From NCBI GenBank assembly GCA_017443165.1, contig JAFSOW010000037.1:1-8087 (forward strand): a stretch of DNA of 8,087 nt. The letters run 5' to 3'. Both the position numbers and the translations under genes were made by a program. Positions 1 to 6,555 of this stretch are shown here, piece after piece; within the stretch, counting starts at the first letter, position 1, and every line of letters begins with the position of its first letter. The notes beneath the pieces are model-generated. The model ran no database searches. It was not told where the DNA came from and was given only the letters and a program-made list of their open reading frames with translations. This DNA comes from Acidaminococcaceae bacterium (GTDB taxonomy: Bacteria; Bacillota; Negativicutes; Acidaminococcales; Acidaminococcaceae).

Positions 1-882
1 AATGGGATACACGACCGATTCACCGCCGACGCCCTTGTCCAGGAACAGGGAAGCCGGTGTATCCATACGTTCGCCTTCATAAATATCGGCGATGTCTTTT
101 AATTTTAAAATCTGTCCGTTCTGTGCCCGGACAATAATGTTGCCAAACTCTTCGGGGGTCTTCAGACGACCCTCGGCACTGGCAGAGTATTTAAATTCCA
201 AATCATTGGTGGTGGGTTTGGAACCGATGGAACCAACAGGCGCCTGGATATTCTGTGTCTGAATCGCTGCGGCAACGTCTGCTGCAGTCAGCCCCAGCTG
301 AGCCATCAGGTCCGGCTTCAGTTCCACGCGCATGGAGTATTCCGGGCCGTATTCACTGACGGAAGACACGCCTTTAACACGCTTGATCGGGTCTACCACA
401 TTAGAAGCCCCATAGGTTTTCAGGAACATGCCGTCGTAGGTTTTGTTGGGAGACGTCAGTACAAAATACATAATCGTCTGGGAAGACATCTTGGCCGTGG
501 TAATACCGTACTGGGTAACCTCGGTAGGCATGGAGGCCTTGGCCTGGTCCACACGGTTCTGCACTTCAACAGACGCTATGTCGCCGTTCTTTTCCAGGTT
601 GAAGTTTACGTCCAGCACATAACGGCCGGTATTGGTAGAAGTAGAACGCATGTCGCGCATGTTCTCTACGCCGTTGACCTTCTGTTCGATAGCCTGGGCG
701 ATGGATTCTTCTACCGTGGATGCGTTAGCGCCCACATAGTTGGTTTCCACTTCAATCTGGGGTTTTGTAATATTGGGATACTGTGCAATAGGAAGGCTGA
801 ACCCTGCAATTACGCCGGCAAAGACGATGACCAGGGAAAGGGCTATTGCAAATATCGGTCGGTCGATAAAAAACTTAGCCAC
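1..882 (-). CDS. RND multidrug efflux pump, HAE1 family (AcrB/MexB-like inner-membrane transporter), N-terminal part
   Basis: Seen: 294 residues are readable from a GTG start, open at the window edge. The N-terminus has the classic HAE1 opening FFIDRPIFA (residues 4-12), a first membrane helix at about 9-29, then LPIAQYP (30-36). The periplasmic porter region follows, with the AcrB-like stretches YVGANASTVEESIAQAIEQ (49-67) and VEVQNRVDQA (105-114) and an EEFGNIIVRA segment (244-253). Family knowledge: these proteins are about 1,030-1,050 residues, form trimers in the inner membrane and export drugs, detergents or lipids by proton antiport; the proton-relay membrane helices lie outside the window. 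The start is supported by GGAGGG at 895-890, seven bases upstream, which overlaps the TAG stop of the adaptor gene, so translational coupling is likely. Substrates cannot be told from sequence. Family call is very secure; subfamily and substrate are not. Confidence 0.96.
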   Translation of the reverse strand, partial: MAKFFIDRPIFAIALSLVIVFAGVIAGFSLPIAQYPNITKPQIEVETNYVGANASTVEESIAQAIEQKVNGVENMRDMRSTSTNTGRYVLDVNFNLEKNGDIASVEVQNRVDQAKASMPTEVTQYGITTAKMSSQTIMYFVLTSPNKTYDGMFLKTYGASNVVDPIKRVKGVSSVSEYGPEYSMRVELKPDLMAQLGLTAADVAAAIQTQNIQAPVGSIGSKPTTNDLEFKYSASAEGRLKTPEEFGNIIVRAQNGQILKLKDIADIYEGERMDTPASLFLDKGVGGESVVYPI

Positions 883-889
883 TTAGGTT

Positions 890-895
890 CCCTCC
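890..895 (-). promoter_or_regulatory. Ribosome binding site of the RND pump, overlapping the adaptor stop
   Basis: GGAGGG on the minus strand, seven bases before the GTG start at 882. Its first G is the last base of the adaptor TAG stop codon (897-895). Ribosomes finishing the adaptor would sit on this site, so the two proteins are probably made in a coupled ratio. The site also decides for GTG as the pump start, since no closer ATG is present. Confidence 0.85.
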
Positions 896-2058
896 TATTG
901 TTTGCTTTCGTTGCTCAGGTCGGCTTCCGTCATGGCGGCAGGCTTCACTTCAGACCCTTTATTCACTTTCTGGACACCTTCGACTACCAGCGTCTCATCG
1001 CCGTTCAGTCCTTTTTCCACCAGCCACAGCTTGCCGACGCGGGCGCCTAAGGTAACTTCCTTCATATCTACTTTATTATCGCTGCCTACAACGAATACGA
1101 ATTTTTTGTAAAGCATTTCCCGGACAGCGCGCTGGGGAATCAGCATGGCATTCTTAACGGTTCCCGCATTGGCCTGAAGGCGGGCGAACATGCCCGGCAT
1201 CAGCCGGTTGTCGTCGTTGCTGAACCGTGCCTTTAAGGTCAGGGCGCCGGTACCGCTGCCGATCTCCCGGTCAACCTGGTCTACAACACCGGCTCCGGTA
1301 TAAATGCTGCCATCTGATAAAACCAGTTTCAGGTCTTCCAGGGCTTTGGCGCCGGAATCGGAATGGGCTTTGGAAAGCTGCAGGTATTCGTTTTCCGACA
1401 TACTGAACTTAATCCGCACCGGATTGGTGTTGCTCATGGTAGCAAGCACGGTCTGCCCGGCCGACACGAAGTTGCCTACGGACAAATCGCTGGTACTGAT
1501 CTTTCCGGAGAAAGGTGCCCTTACTTCCGTATCGCCCATACTGATCTGCGCGTTTTCCAGAATGGCTTCATGAGCCGCAACCTGGGCCTGGGCGGAATCC
1601 CGCTGGGCCATCACCAGATCATACTGCTGTTTGGACACAGCATTCTGCTCATATAATTTTTTATAGCGTTCCGCATCCGCTGCCAGACGGTTATATTCTG
1701 TTCTTGCTGCGGCAAGGCCTGCCTGGGCATTCAAAAGGTTTGCCTTATACGTGCGCTGATCGATAGTGAACAATACCTGACCTGCTTCCACCCGGTCGCC
1801 GCCGTTAAAATACTTTCCGGTAATCTTGCCGGAAACATTCGCCGTCAGCTTCGCTTCCTGCTGGGCTTCCACAAAGCCGGTAAACTCATGGACGTTAGGC
1901 GTGTCCCTCTTTATGACCTGCATAGTTTTTACAGCTACCGCAGCCGGCGCTTTCTGCTGCGCCTTCTTGTTACCGCACCCGGCAAAAACCAGCAGCCCGG
2001 AAACCGCCAGCGCAACAGCTAAACTTTTTCCCCATTTCCCACGGAAATTTCGTAACAT
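895..2058 (-). CDS. RND efflux periplasmic adaptor lipoprotein (membrane fusion protein, AcrA/MexA-like)
   Basis: A complete 387-residue adaptor that would link the downstream RND pump to an outer-membrane channel across the periplasm. Seen: a basic N-terminus, a hydrophobic stretch (13-26) and a lipobox-like VFAGC with Cys28 as probable lipidation site; Phe at -3 is slightly unusual. Lipoyl half-motifs lie at about 63-100 and 180-208 and flank an alpha-hairpin rich in Ala, Gln and Glu (about 105-172). The hairpin carries the TolC-docking pattern R-x3-L-x6-S as R131, L135, S142, which suggests a TolC-type partner. A beta-barrel follows (about 212-300, with NRLMPGMFARL at 284-294), then a membrane-proximal domain. 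Length fits the family (about 370-400). The ATG start has AGGGAGGA at 2074-2067, eight bases upstream. It is first in the operon, 12 bases before the pump gene. No outer-membrane channel gene is visible in the window. Confidence 0.96.
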   Translation of the reverse strand: MLRNFRGKWGKSLAVALAVSGLLVFAGCGNKKAQQKAPAAVAVKTMQVIKRDTPNVHEFTGFVEAQQEAKLTANVSGKITGKYFNGGDRVEAGQVLFTIDQRTYKANLLNAQAGLAAARTEYNRLAADAERYKKLYEQNAVSKQQYDLVMAQRDSAQAQVAAHEAILENAQISMGDTEVRAPFSGKISTSDLSVGNFVSAGQTVLATMSNTNPVRIKFSMSENEYLQLSKAHSDSGAKALEDLKLVLSDGSIYTGAGVVDQVDREIGSGTGALTLKARFSNDDNRLMPGMFARLQANAGTVKNAMLIPQRAVREMLYKKFVFVVGSDNKVDMKEVTLGARVGKLWLVEKGLNGDETLVVEGVQKVNKGSEVKPAAMTEADLSNESKQ

Positions 2059-2066
2059 AAACCAGA

Positions 2067-2074
2067 TCCTCCCT
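2067..2074 (-). promoter_or_regulatory. Ribosome binding site of the efflux adaptor gene
   Basis: AGGGAGGA on the minus strand, eight bases before the ATG at 2058. It fixes the start at Met1 ahead of the lipoprotein signal peptide. Confidence 0.85.
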
Positions 2075-2086
2075 GAACCGACATGC

Positions 2087-2178
2087 CTTTCATTTTCTGA
2101 AAGAGCACCTTGCTTATCAACGATTGTATTATTAATGAAGCTTTCATTCTGAATGTATTGAACGGGCGCGTTCCCGTT
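2087..2178 (-). promoter_or_regulatory. Leader of the efflux operon with three short inverted repeats
   Basis: Between the predicted transcription start and the ribosome binding site lie three perfect inverted repeats: aacggg/cccgtt at 2161-2178 (six-base arms, six-base loop), aatgaa/ttcatt at 2134-2148 (three-base centre) and ctttca/tgaaag at 2087-2103 (five-base centre). On the minus strand the last two share a related word: TTCAGAATGAAAGC and TTCAGAAAATGAAAGGC. Possible roles are repressor operators (RND operons are often controlled by TetR- or MarR-type repressors) or RNA hairpins. No regulator gene is in the window, so the role is inference. Confidence 0.4.
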
Positions 2179-2194
2179 TTTTCAGCGTCGAAAT

Positions 2195-2223
2195 ATTCTA
2201 ACAAAAAATAATTAAAAAATCAA
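2195..2223 (-). promoter_or_regulatory. Sigma-A-type promoter of the efflux operon
   Basis: Seen on the minus strand: -35 TTGATT (2223-2218), a spacer of exactly 17 bases made almost only of A and T, and -10 TAGAAT (2200-2195, five of six matches to TATAAT). Transcription would begin near 2188 and give a leader of about 130 bases before the adaptor start. Prediction only, but spacing and position fit well. Confidence 0.7.
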
Positions 2224-2235
2224 ATTAAATTTGTT

Positions 2236-2254
2236 AAAAAACAGTACCTGTTTT
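2236..2254 (-). terminator. AT-rich palindrome after the secreted-protein gene: weak terminator or operator
   Basis: Five bases after the TGA stop at 2259 the minus strand reads AAAACAG-GTA-CTGTTTT followed by TT: a perfect seven-base stem (2238-2244 with 2248-2254) with a three-base loop and a run of six T. The stem is weak for a Rho-independent terminator. It also sits only about 15 bases upstream of the efflux promoter -35, so it could instead be, or double as, a protein-binding operator for that promoter. Confidence 0.4.
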
Positions 2255-2258
2255 ATCC

Positions 2259-3713
2259 TCATTCATCCAAAATCTTTTTGTTTTTTACAAAAGGAATCAT
2301 GTCGTCCTTTTCCACCACGGCCAGATGAATGGCCTCTTCATCCTGGAACCCCGTGTCCAGCAAACGGTCCTGCAGCACAAAGTGTTTTCCGGTAAAATGC
2401 CAGAAAGCCGGTTTTACTTCGGAAAAACAGTTATTGGGTTTTCCCACCAGGTTTATGACTTTTATAAAATCAGGATTTTTGGTGTTAAACATCTCATCCA
2501 TCTTAAGATGTTCTCCGTTCAGCATATTAAAATTATACAGTTCCCGGATCACTTCCCCTTTTTTATTCCTGCGCCCCAGTTCCAGGCTTAACAGATTCGA
2601 CCCGGCGTATTTCACCTGAAACGCCCTTTCGTCTTCTTCCGGCGCCTTGGCAAACCATGCCTGCAGTTTATCATTGATTTTGTTCTGCAGCTCCGGTTTT
2701 TCCTCAACCGCCACAATCGGACGGCTGATCACCCGGTCCCCGATAAACGCCCTGCGGGGATAAAGCCTCCAGTTTCCTGCCCCGTCAGCCCGGTTCGCAC
2801 CATCCGCATCAGGCTTAAGCAAGTCGTCCAGGGTATCCGTCAGATTTATTTCCTCCGGTATCCATTTTGCTTCTTTCTGTGACCATCGTACTGCAAGGTG
2901 TCCCAACAGATCCTGTCCATCGGCAGACAGCACATTTTGCTCCGTAAACAAACGCCCCCCCAACATTGTAAGGGACGCTACCTCTGTCACCTCAGGGTGC
3001 AGATACGGTTTGGCAATACTCCCGTCATCATGGTAAAGGCGTAAGACATTTTTCGCGTTGCCGGAAAAAGAAACTTTCCTTTCTGCGCCGTCCTCCTCCG
3101 GCAAACTGCTTTCCACGCTAAACCGGTTATCCGGTTTGTATTCGGCTTTTGCCGCTACGCCAAGACTATCCGCGGCGGAGAAAATTTCCTGTACCTGCTT
3201 GTAATCGGAAAAATCCAGGATCCGGCAGTTCACCGCCGCATTTTTTCCCCCTTTCGCTGCCATCAGCAGAATCTGGTCGTGGGGTTTATCTGAAATTTTG
3301 GTTTTACTGTTCTTCTTGTCTTTTCCTTCGTCCGTTTCTGCTTTTAAGGAATCCAGAAGTTTGTCAAACCGTTTCTCCGCTTCCTCTTTTCTGTCTTTTT
3401 GTTTCGCCTTTTTATTATCCTGTTCCGCTTTGGCATTCACCGGCATTTTTTCCAACAGGCAATAGTAGCCGCCATCCAGATTTGCCTTCCAGGCGGTCAG
3501 CATCTTTCCTTCCGCGTTCTTCACCATAATCCACAAATCGGAATAATAATTGCTGCCGGGCATTTTCTTTTCACCGGTCAGTTCCACCATCTTTTTCTGG
3601 CCGCTGCCGTCCACGTCCGCTTCCACTTTAGCCAGAAGGGCTGCCTGAGCGGAAGAAAAGGGCGCCGCTATCAACAGAAAAGCGCCGATTCCCGTTACTA
3701 CACGTTTAAACAT
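2259..3713 (-). CDS. Secreted protein of unknown function with FG-GAP/VCBS-like N-terminal region and DUF3298-like C-terminus
   Basis: Encodes 484 residues from the ATG at 3713. This start is chosen because GGAGGA (3724-3719) lies five bases upstream and a clean signal peptide follows (basic MFKR, hydrophobic core, SSAQA with likely cleavage after residue 24). An in-frame ATG at 3782 would bury the signal peptide and has no ribosome binding site. Seen: an Asp-rich ADVDGSG turn (32-38) resembling FG-GAP/VCBS-type units; a lysine- and glutamate-rich, probably helical stretch (about 92-144); then a return to beta-like sequence, QILLMAAKGG (147-156). The last 150 residues, including the stretch YNFNMLNGEHLKMDEMF (393-409), resemble DUF3298, the C-terminal domain of the anti-sigma factor RsiV and of some secreted peptidoglycan deacetylases. 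There is no membrane anchor, sigma-binding part or deacetylase domain, so function is unknown. It probably acts in the periplasm. The domain likenesses were read by eye and are tentative. Confidence 0.65.
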   Translation of the reverse strand: MFKRVVTGIGAFLLIAAPFSSAQAALLAKVEADVDGSGQKKMVELTGEKKMPGSNYYSDLWIMVKNAEGKMLTAWKANLDGGYYCLLEKMPVNAKAEQDNKKAKQKDRKEEAEKRFDKLLDSLKAETDEGKDKKNSKTKISDKPHDQILLMAAKGGKNAAVNCRILDFSDYKQVQEIFSAADSLGVAAKAEYKPDNRFSVESSLPEEDGAERKVSFSGNAKNVLRLYHDDGSIAKPYLHPEVTEVASLTMLGGRLFTEQNVLSADGQDLLGHLAVRWSQKEAKWIPEEINLTDTLDDLLKPDADGANRADGAGNWRLYPRRAFIGDRVISRPIVAVEEKPELQNKINDKLQAWFAKAPEEDERAFQVKYAGSNLLSLELGRRNKKGEVIRELYNFNMLNGEHLKMDEMFNTKNPDFIKVINLVGKPNNCFSEVKPAFWHFTGKHFVLQDRLLDTGFQDEEAIHLAVVEKDDMIPFVKNKKILDE

Positions 3714-3718
3714 CGTTA

Positions 3719-3724
3719 TCCTCC
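3719..3724 (-). promoter_or_regulatory. Ribosome binding site that decides the start of the secreted-protein gene
   Basis: GGAGGA on the minus strand, five bases before the ATG at 3713. No comparable site precedes the upstream in-frame ATG at 3782, which lies beside the TATAAT at 3790-3785. This places translation at the residue that begins the signal peptide. Confidence 0.75.
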
Positions 3725-3784
3725 ATCCTTGTGACTCCGTCAGGAACCTGACCATTATGCAACTGACCGTTCCCGGTGTCATAT

Positions 3785-3790
3785 ATTATA
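3785..3790 (-). promoter_or_regulatory. Possible -10 element upstream of the secreted-protein gene
   Basis: A perfect TATAAT on the minus strand in an AT-rich spacer between the peptidase stop and this gene. No good -35 lies at 16-18 bases, so the call is weak. Start of transcription would be near 3778, giving a leader of about 65 bases that holds a perfect palindrome, GTCAGG-TT-CCTGAC (3752-3739), which could be a hairpin or a repressor site. Confidence 0.35.
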
Positions 3791-3847
3791 TAATCGCAAA
3801 TTTACAAATCCGGAAATCAAACAAAACCATATTATCTATACTATCTA

Positions 3848-4651
3848 TCATCCTTTATAGTCCGGCGGAACCGCAATCAGCCACTGGCGTACCTTTTCCT
3901 TTTCACGGAACAGACGGGCGTCAAACCACATATAATAGAAGCGTGATGCGGAAATAATGTTATACCCATCCTGAGCGTGGTCTGTAGTATCATACGGATC
4001 CGCTAAAATCAGCACATCATTCATCTCATTCTTGTCGCCCAGCGTATCAAGGCCGATGATCACCCTCCAGTGACCGCCCCAGTCAACATTTTCCACCATA
4101 ATGGGGATACCCCGCTTCAAGTTGTCATCCACAAACACCAGAAACTTTTCGTAGGTTTCCGGAGATCCGTCTTTTAACGCATTCTTAACCTTCCAGCCTT
4201 TTTGTTCAAAATAACGGCTCATACCCCGGGTGTTAGTGCCGGGGTCTTTTACACCGGCCGGATGCGTCCCCATGATTTTCGCCATTTCCATTTCCGAATC
4301 AGGCACCTTGCCCAGAAAATGCTGCACCACCGTCAGCGCCGCAGCAGGACCGCAGGTGTAATAAGTATGCTGCTGATGCGTTTTATATTTTTCCAGAAGC
4401 AGCAGGCTGCCGCCGGACTTCATATTATATACATCAACCTTCTTAAAATATGGCGAGTCCTTCACGTCTGACTGACCCTGCACAGAAGCCGGACCGCCTC
4501 CGTCCTTTTGCAGCAGCAGAACCATTTTGGTTGTAATCTCATCCAATACACCGGATTGTTCTGCATTTCCGGTGTGTTTTGTACCGGTATAAAAGTTAAA
4601 TACTGCAACCGCAATCAATGCGGCAGCCAGTAAAATGGCACTTTTCTTCAC
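3848..4651 (-). CDS. Exported C39-like family cysteine peptidase (papain fold)
   Basis: Encodes 267 residues from a GTG start. Seen: two lysines and a hydrophobic segment (about 5-20), a signal anchor or signal peptide with no clear cleavage site. After a spacer of roughly 70 residues, the peptidase core has YYTCGPAAAL with nucleophile Cys100, Gln94 six residues earlier as likely oxyanion-hole Gln, GGHWRVIIG with His194, and LADPYD with Asp218 as third catalytic residue. This layout fits the Peptidase_C39_2 group. Family knowledge: C39 domains fused to ABC transporters cut double-glycine leaders of bacteriocins, but stand-alone C39-like proteins have mostly unknown substrates. No ABC transporter or leader-peptide gene is here, so bacteriocin processing is unsupported. 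The active site probably faces the periplasm. It starts 54 bases after the CCA-enzyme gene and is probably cotranscribed with it. A pseudo-enzyme is unlikely since all key residues are present. Confidence 0.82.
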   Translation of the reverse strand: MKKSAILLAAALIAVAVFNFYTGTKHTGNAEQSGVLDEITTKMVLLLQKDGGGPASVQGQSDVKDSPYFKKVDVYNMKSGGSLLLLEKYKTHQQHTYYTCGPAAALTVVQHFLGKVPDSEMEMAKIMGTHPAGVKDPGTNTRGMSRYFEQKGWKVKNALKDGSPETYEKFLVFVDDNLKRGIPIMVENVDWGGHWRVIIGLDTLGDKNEMNDVLILADPYDTTDHAQDGYNIISASRFYYMWFDARLFREKEKVRQWLIAVPPDYKG

Positions 4652-4654
4652 GGT

Positions 4655-4662
4655 ATCACCTT
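4655..4662 (-). promoter_or_regulatory. Ribosome binding site supporting the GTG start of the C39-like peptidase
   Basis: AAGGTGAT on the minus strand, a long match to the 16S anti-Shine-Dalgarno sequence, with the AGG core seven bases before GTG at 4651. It supports GTG rather than a later Met, and the encoded protein then begins with the basic plus hydrophobic export segment. Confidence 0.7.
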
Positions 4663-4705
4663 TCTTTTCGTTTCTTTTTTATGAAACGTTTTAACAGGTT
4701 TATCC

Positions 4706-6409
4706 TTATTCCGCTTTGGTAATCTTCTCCAGCTTTTTTGCCAAAGCCTGCAGCAACGCGCCTCTTTCATTGGGAATGCTGCCACTTTGTACACGGGCCA
4801 GCAGATATTTCATAGCATCGCCTACGGTAAGCGGCGGTAAAACCTGTATTTCACTGCCCCGCACATGTAAATCTGAAGTGTGTACGGGCATCCGTTCACG
4901 GGTAATTCGCACGGCTTCTTCTCCCAACCGGCGGCCTTCCTCCATCACCGGTTCCTGCAGCACGCCGGCCCAGGTAGCTCCCATGTCCGCTAAAAAAACT
5001 TCTGTGAGCTGGGAAAAAGCTTCCACCATTTCCTTTTCTGTACGGAATTCACCGCCTGTGGCTTCGCTGCGGATCCAGCGCAGCAATGTATTGTTTTTAT
5101 GGATCATCATGGGCGCAAAGCGCATGTGCTTCGCCACCAGCCAGCTTACCCGGCGCACAAAAGGACGGGGATAACGCAGACGGACAAGTATTGCTTCCGC
5201 CATTTTTGCGCTTTCTTTTTCGTGGCCGTGATCATTCGGATATCCGTCCGGCGTGGTTCCCCGGACCCCCGGCAGGCCTTTCGCTACATCGTGCAGCAAC
5301 AGGGCCCAGCGCAACGTTAATTCCCGGGGACCGTTGTCCACTGCCGCCAGGATATGCTCCCAGACGTTATAACAATGAAACCGGATATTCTGGGGTAAAG
5401 CCGGTAAGTGCGCCAGTTCCGGCAGCACATCCACAAACGTTTCGTTACCCTTGTCCCTCACCCTGCACTGCGCGTTTGCCAGACCGCTGGAAAGGAACAG
5501 TGCCAGACCTTTTCCGGCTGCTTTCCCTAACAGCATTTTATCCAGTTCTGTTTTGACGCGTTCCAGGGAAAGGTTGCGGCACTGGCTTACGTCAAAAACA
5601 TAACGTTTTTTCAGGTAGTACTTTGTACCGGGCTGCCCGAAAGGCAGACCGGCTGCCGTCCCATCGTCTTGCAACAAGCCGTCCCGGGCCGAACCGTCTG
5701 ATCCGGTAACTTCCGGGCCATGGGTCAGCTGCGCATCCGGACCCATGGTTTTCATGTTTTCCGGAACGGTCTTTCCCGCTTTTTCCATGGCAATCCGCAG
5801 ATTTTGTTCCACGGTGAGTACTTCATCATAGCCACCCCGGACATCTTCCGGCGCGTCATTTCCTTCCACATAAGTAAAATCCAGCTGCGCCACAAAACGG
5901 CAGGCCCGGTACATACGTAATGCGTCTTCTGCGAAACGCTTCCGGGGGTCGCCTACTGTACGGATCACTTTCGCTTCCAAATCCTTTTGCCCGCCATAAT
6001 AGTCATACAGATTTCCTCTGCTGTCCATGGCCATAGCATTCACCGTAAAATCCCGGCGTGACAAATCTTCTTTTAATGTGTCACAATACCACACTTCCGC
6101 CGGCCGGTGGGCATCCAGGCCATAGGCATAGCGCTCATTACGGAAGGTAGCAATTTCCAGCGAACGGCCTTCAGTTACAGCCACCATCACGCCGAAATTT
6201 TCACCCAGCTTTTCTGCCAGGGAATAACCGGTATTACGAAGAACCGCCGCAATCTGTTCCGGGCGTCCGTTAGTCGCAATATCGTAGTCCCCGGGTTCCA
6301 GCCCCAGCAGCAGGTCCCGCACTGCGCCCCCCACCACATAGGCTTCATACCCGGCCGCATTCAGTATATTCAATGTTTTCGTCACATAATCAGGAAAGCT
6401 CTTTTGCAT
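4706..6409 (-). CDS. cca: CCA tRNA nucleotidyltransferase / poly(A) polymerase-family protein with HD domain and an extra insert
   Basis: Encodes 567 residues. Family role: class II nucleotidyltransferases add or repair the 3' CCA of tRNA in the cytoplasm; close relatives are poly(A) polymerases or add only part of CCA. Seen: VVGGAVRDLLLG (25-36), metal-binding D41 and D43 in DYD, the RRDFTVNAMA motif (118-127), and the DP...RF.EDALR..RACRF motif (154-172). The neck motif LSLERVKTELDKML (280-293) is normally only a short way further on, but about 95 residues intervene (roughly 180-274), including a Gly/Asp-rich, low-similarity part (about 223-260). An HD domain follows with H352, H373-D374 and later histidines (H394/H396, H428), as in HD-bearing CCA enzymes. 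Typical length is about 400-450. The ATG start has AAGGAT 11 bases upstream, slightly far. The base family call is secure; CCA versus poly(A) activity is less so. Confidence 0.92.
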   Translation of the reverse strand: MQKSFPDYVTKTLNILNAAGYEAYVVGGAVRDLLLGLEPGDYDIATNGRPEQIAAVLRNTGYSLAEKLGENFGVMVAVTEGRSLEIATFRNERYAYGLDAHRPAEVWYCDTLKEDLSRRDFTVNAMAMDSRGNLYDYYGGQKDLEAKVIRTVGDPRKRFAEDALRMYRACRFVAQLDFTYVEGNDAPEDVRGGYDEVLTVEQNLRIAMEKAGKTVPENMKTMGPDAQLTHGPEVTGSDGSARDGLLQDDGTAAGLPFGQPGTKYYLKKRYVFDVSQCRNLSLERVKTELDKMLLGKAAGKGLALFLSSGLANAQCRVRDKGNETFVDVLPELAHLPALPQNIRFHCYNVWEHILAAVDNGPRELTLRWALLLHDVAKGLPGVRGTTPDGYPNDHGHEKESAKMAEAILVRLRYPRPFVRRVSWLVAKHMRFAPMMIHKNNTLLRWIRSEATGGEFRTEKEMVEAFSQLTEVFLADMGATWAGVLQEPVMEEGRRLGEEAVRITRERMPVHTSDLHVRGSEIQVLPPLTVGDAMKYLLARVQSGSIPNERGALLQALAKKLEKITKAE

Positions 6410-6432
6410 GCTACATTCTTATCCTTAAACTC

Positions 6433-6490
6433 ATTATTTATTAATTATAACATACAATTTGCGTATCTGCCTTTTTAATTATTTATTAAT
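6433..6490. repeat. Two 13-base direct repeats flanking the CCA-enzyme promoter
   Basis: The plus-strand word attatttattaat occurs exactly at 6433-6445 and 6478-6490, 45 bases apart, with the -10 element touching the first copy. An outer inverted pair, ctcatta (6430-6436) and taatgag (6487-6493), frames the block. All are AT-only or nearly so, so chance is possible; alternatives are a binding site or an UP-like element. Confidence 0.4.
6444..6452 (-). promoter_or_regulatory. Extended -10 promoter of the CCA-enzyme gene
   Basis: TGTTATAAT on the minus strand: a perfect TATAAT (6449-6444) with the extended TG one base upstream. No convincing -35 lies 17 bases further up, which extended -10 promoters tolerate. 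Transcription would start near 6437, about 28 bases before the ATG at 6409. It lies downstream of the leuB terminator and so gives this gene its own transcript. Confidence 0.6.
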
Positions 6491-6555
6491 GAGTCCATGA
6501 AATAGCAAACGGGAACGATTTTGCAAAGGCTTTCCCTTGCAGTGATATTCAGAAG

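Noticed and set aside
2019..2204. Possible 61-codon minus-strand gene with a TTG start upstream of the efflux adaptor
   Set aside because: Its start lies upstream of the predicted -10 element (2200-2195), there is no ribosome binding site, and it overlaps the adaptor start in another frame. The product has no recognisable features.
3714..3782. Longer start (ATG at 3782) for the secreted-protein gene
   Set aside because: It would put 23 residues ahead of a clear signal peptide, has no ribosome binding site, and lies beside the TATAAT at 3785-3790. The ATG at 3713 has GGAGGA five bases upstream.
3848..4651. Bacteriocin-processing locus
   Set aside because: The C39-like domain alone is not enough: there is no ABC transporter, accessory protein or double-glycine precursor peptide in the surrounding sequence.
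4669..4688. Inverted repeat cgtttc/gaaacg between the CCA-enzyme and peptidase genes, considered as a terminator
   Set aside because: The stem is only six bases, and the T-run lies in the loop on the plus strand rather than after the stem on the coding strand. It is not convincing as a terminator.
5086..5556. Plus-strand open frame opposite the CCA-enzyme gene
   Set aside because: Proline- and arginine-rich shadow translation of a well-supported minus-strand gene.
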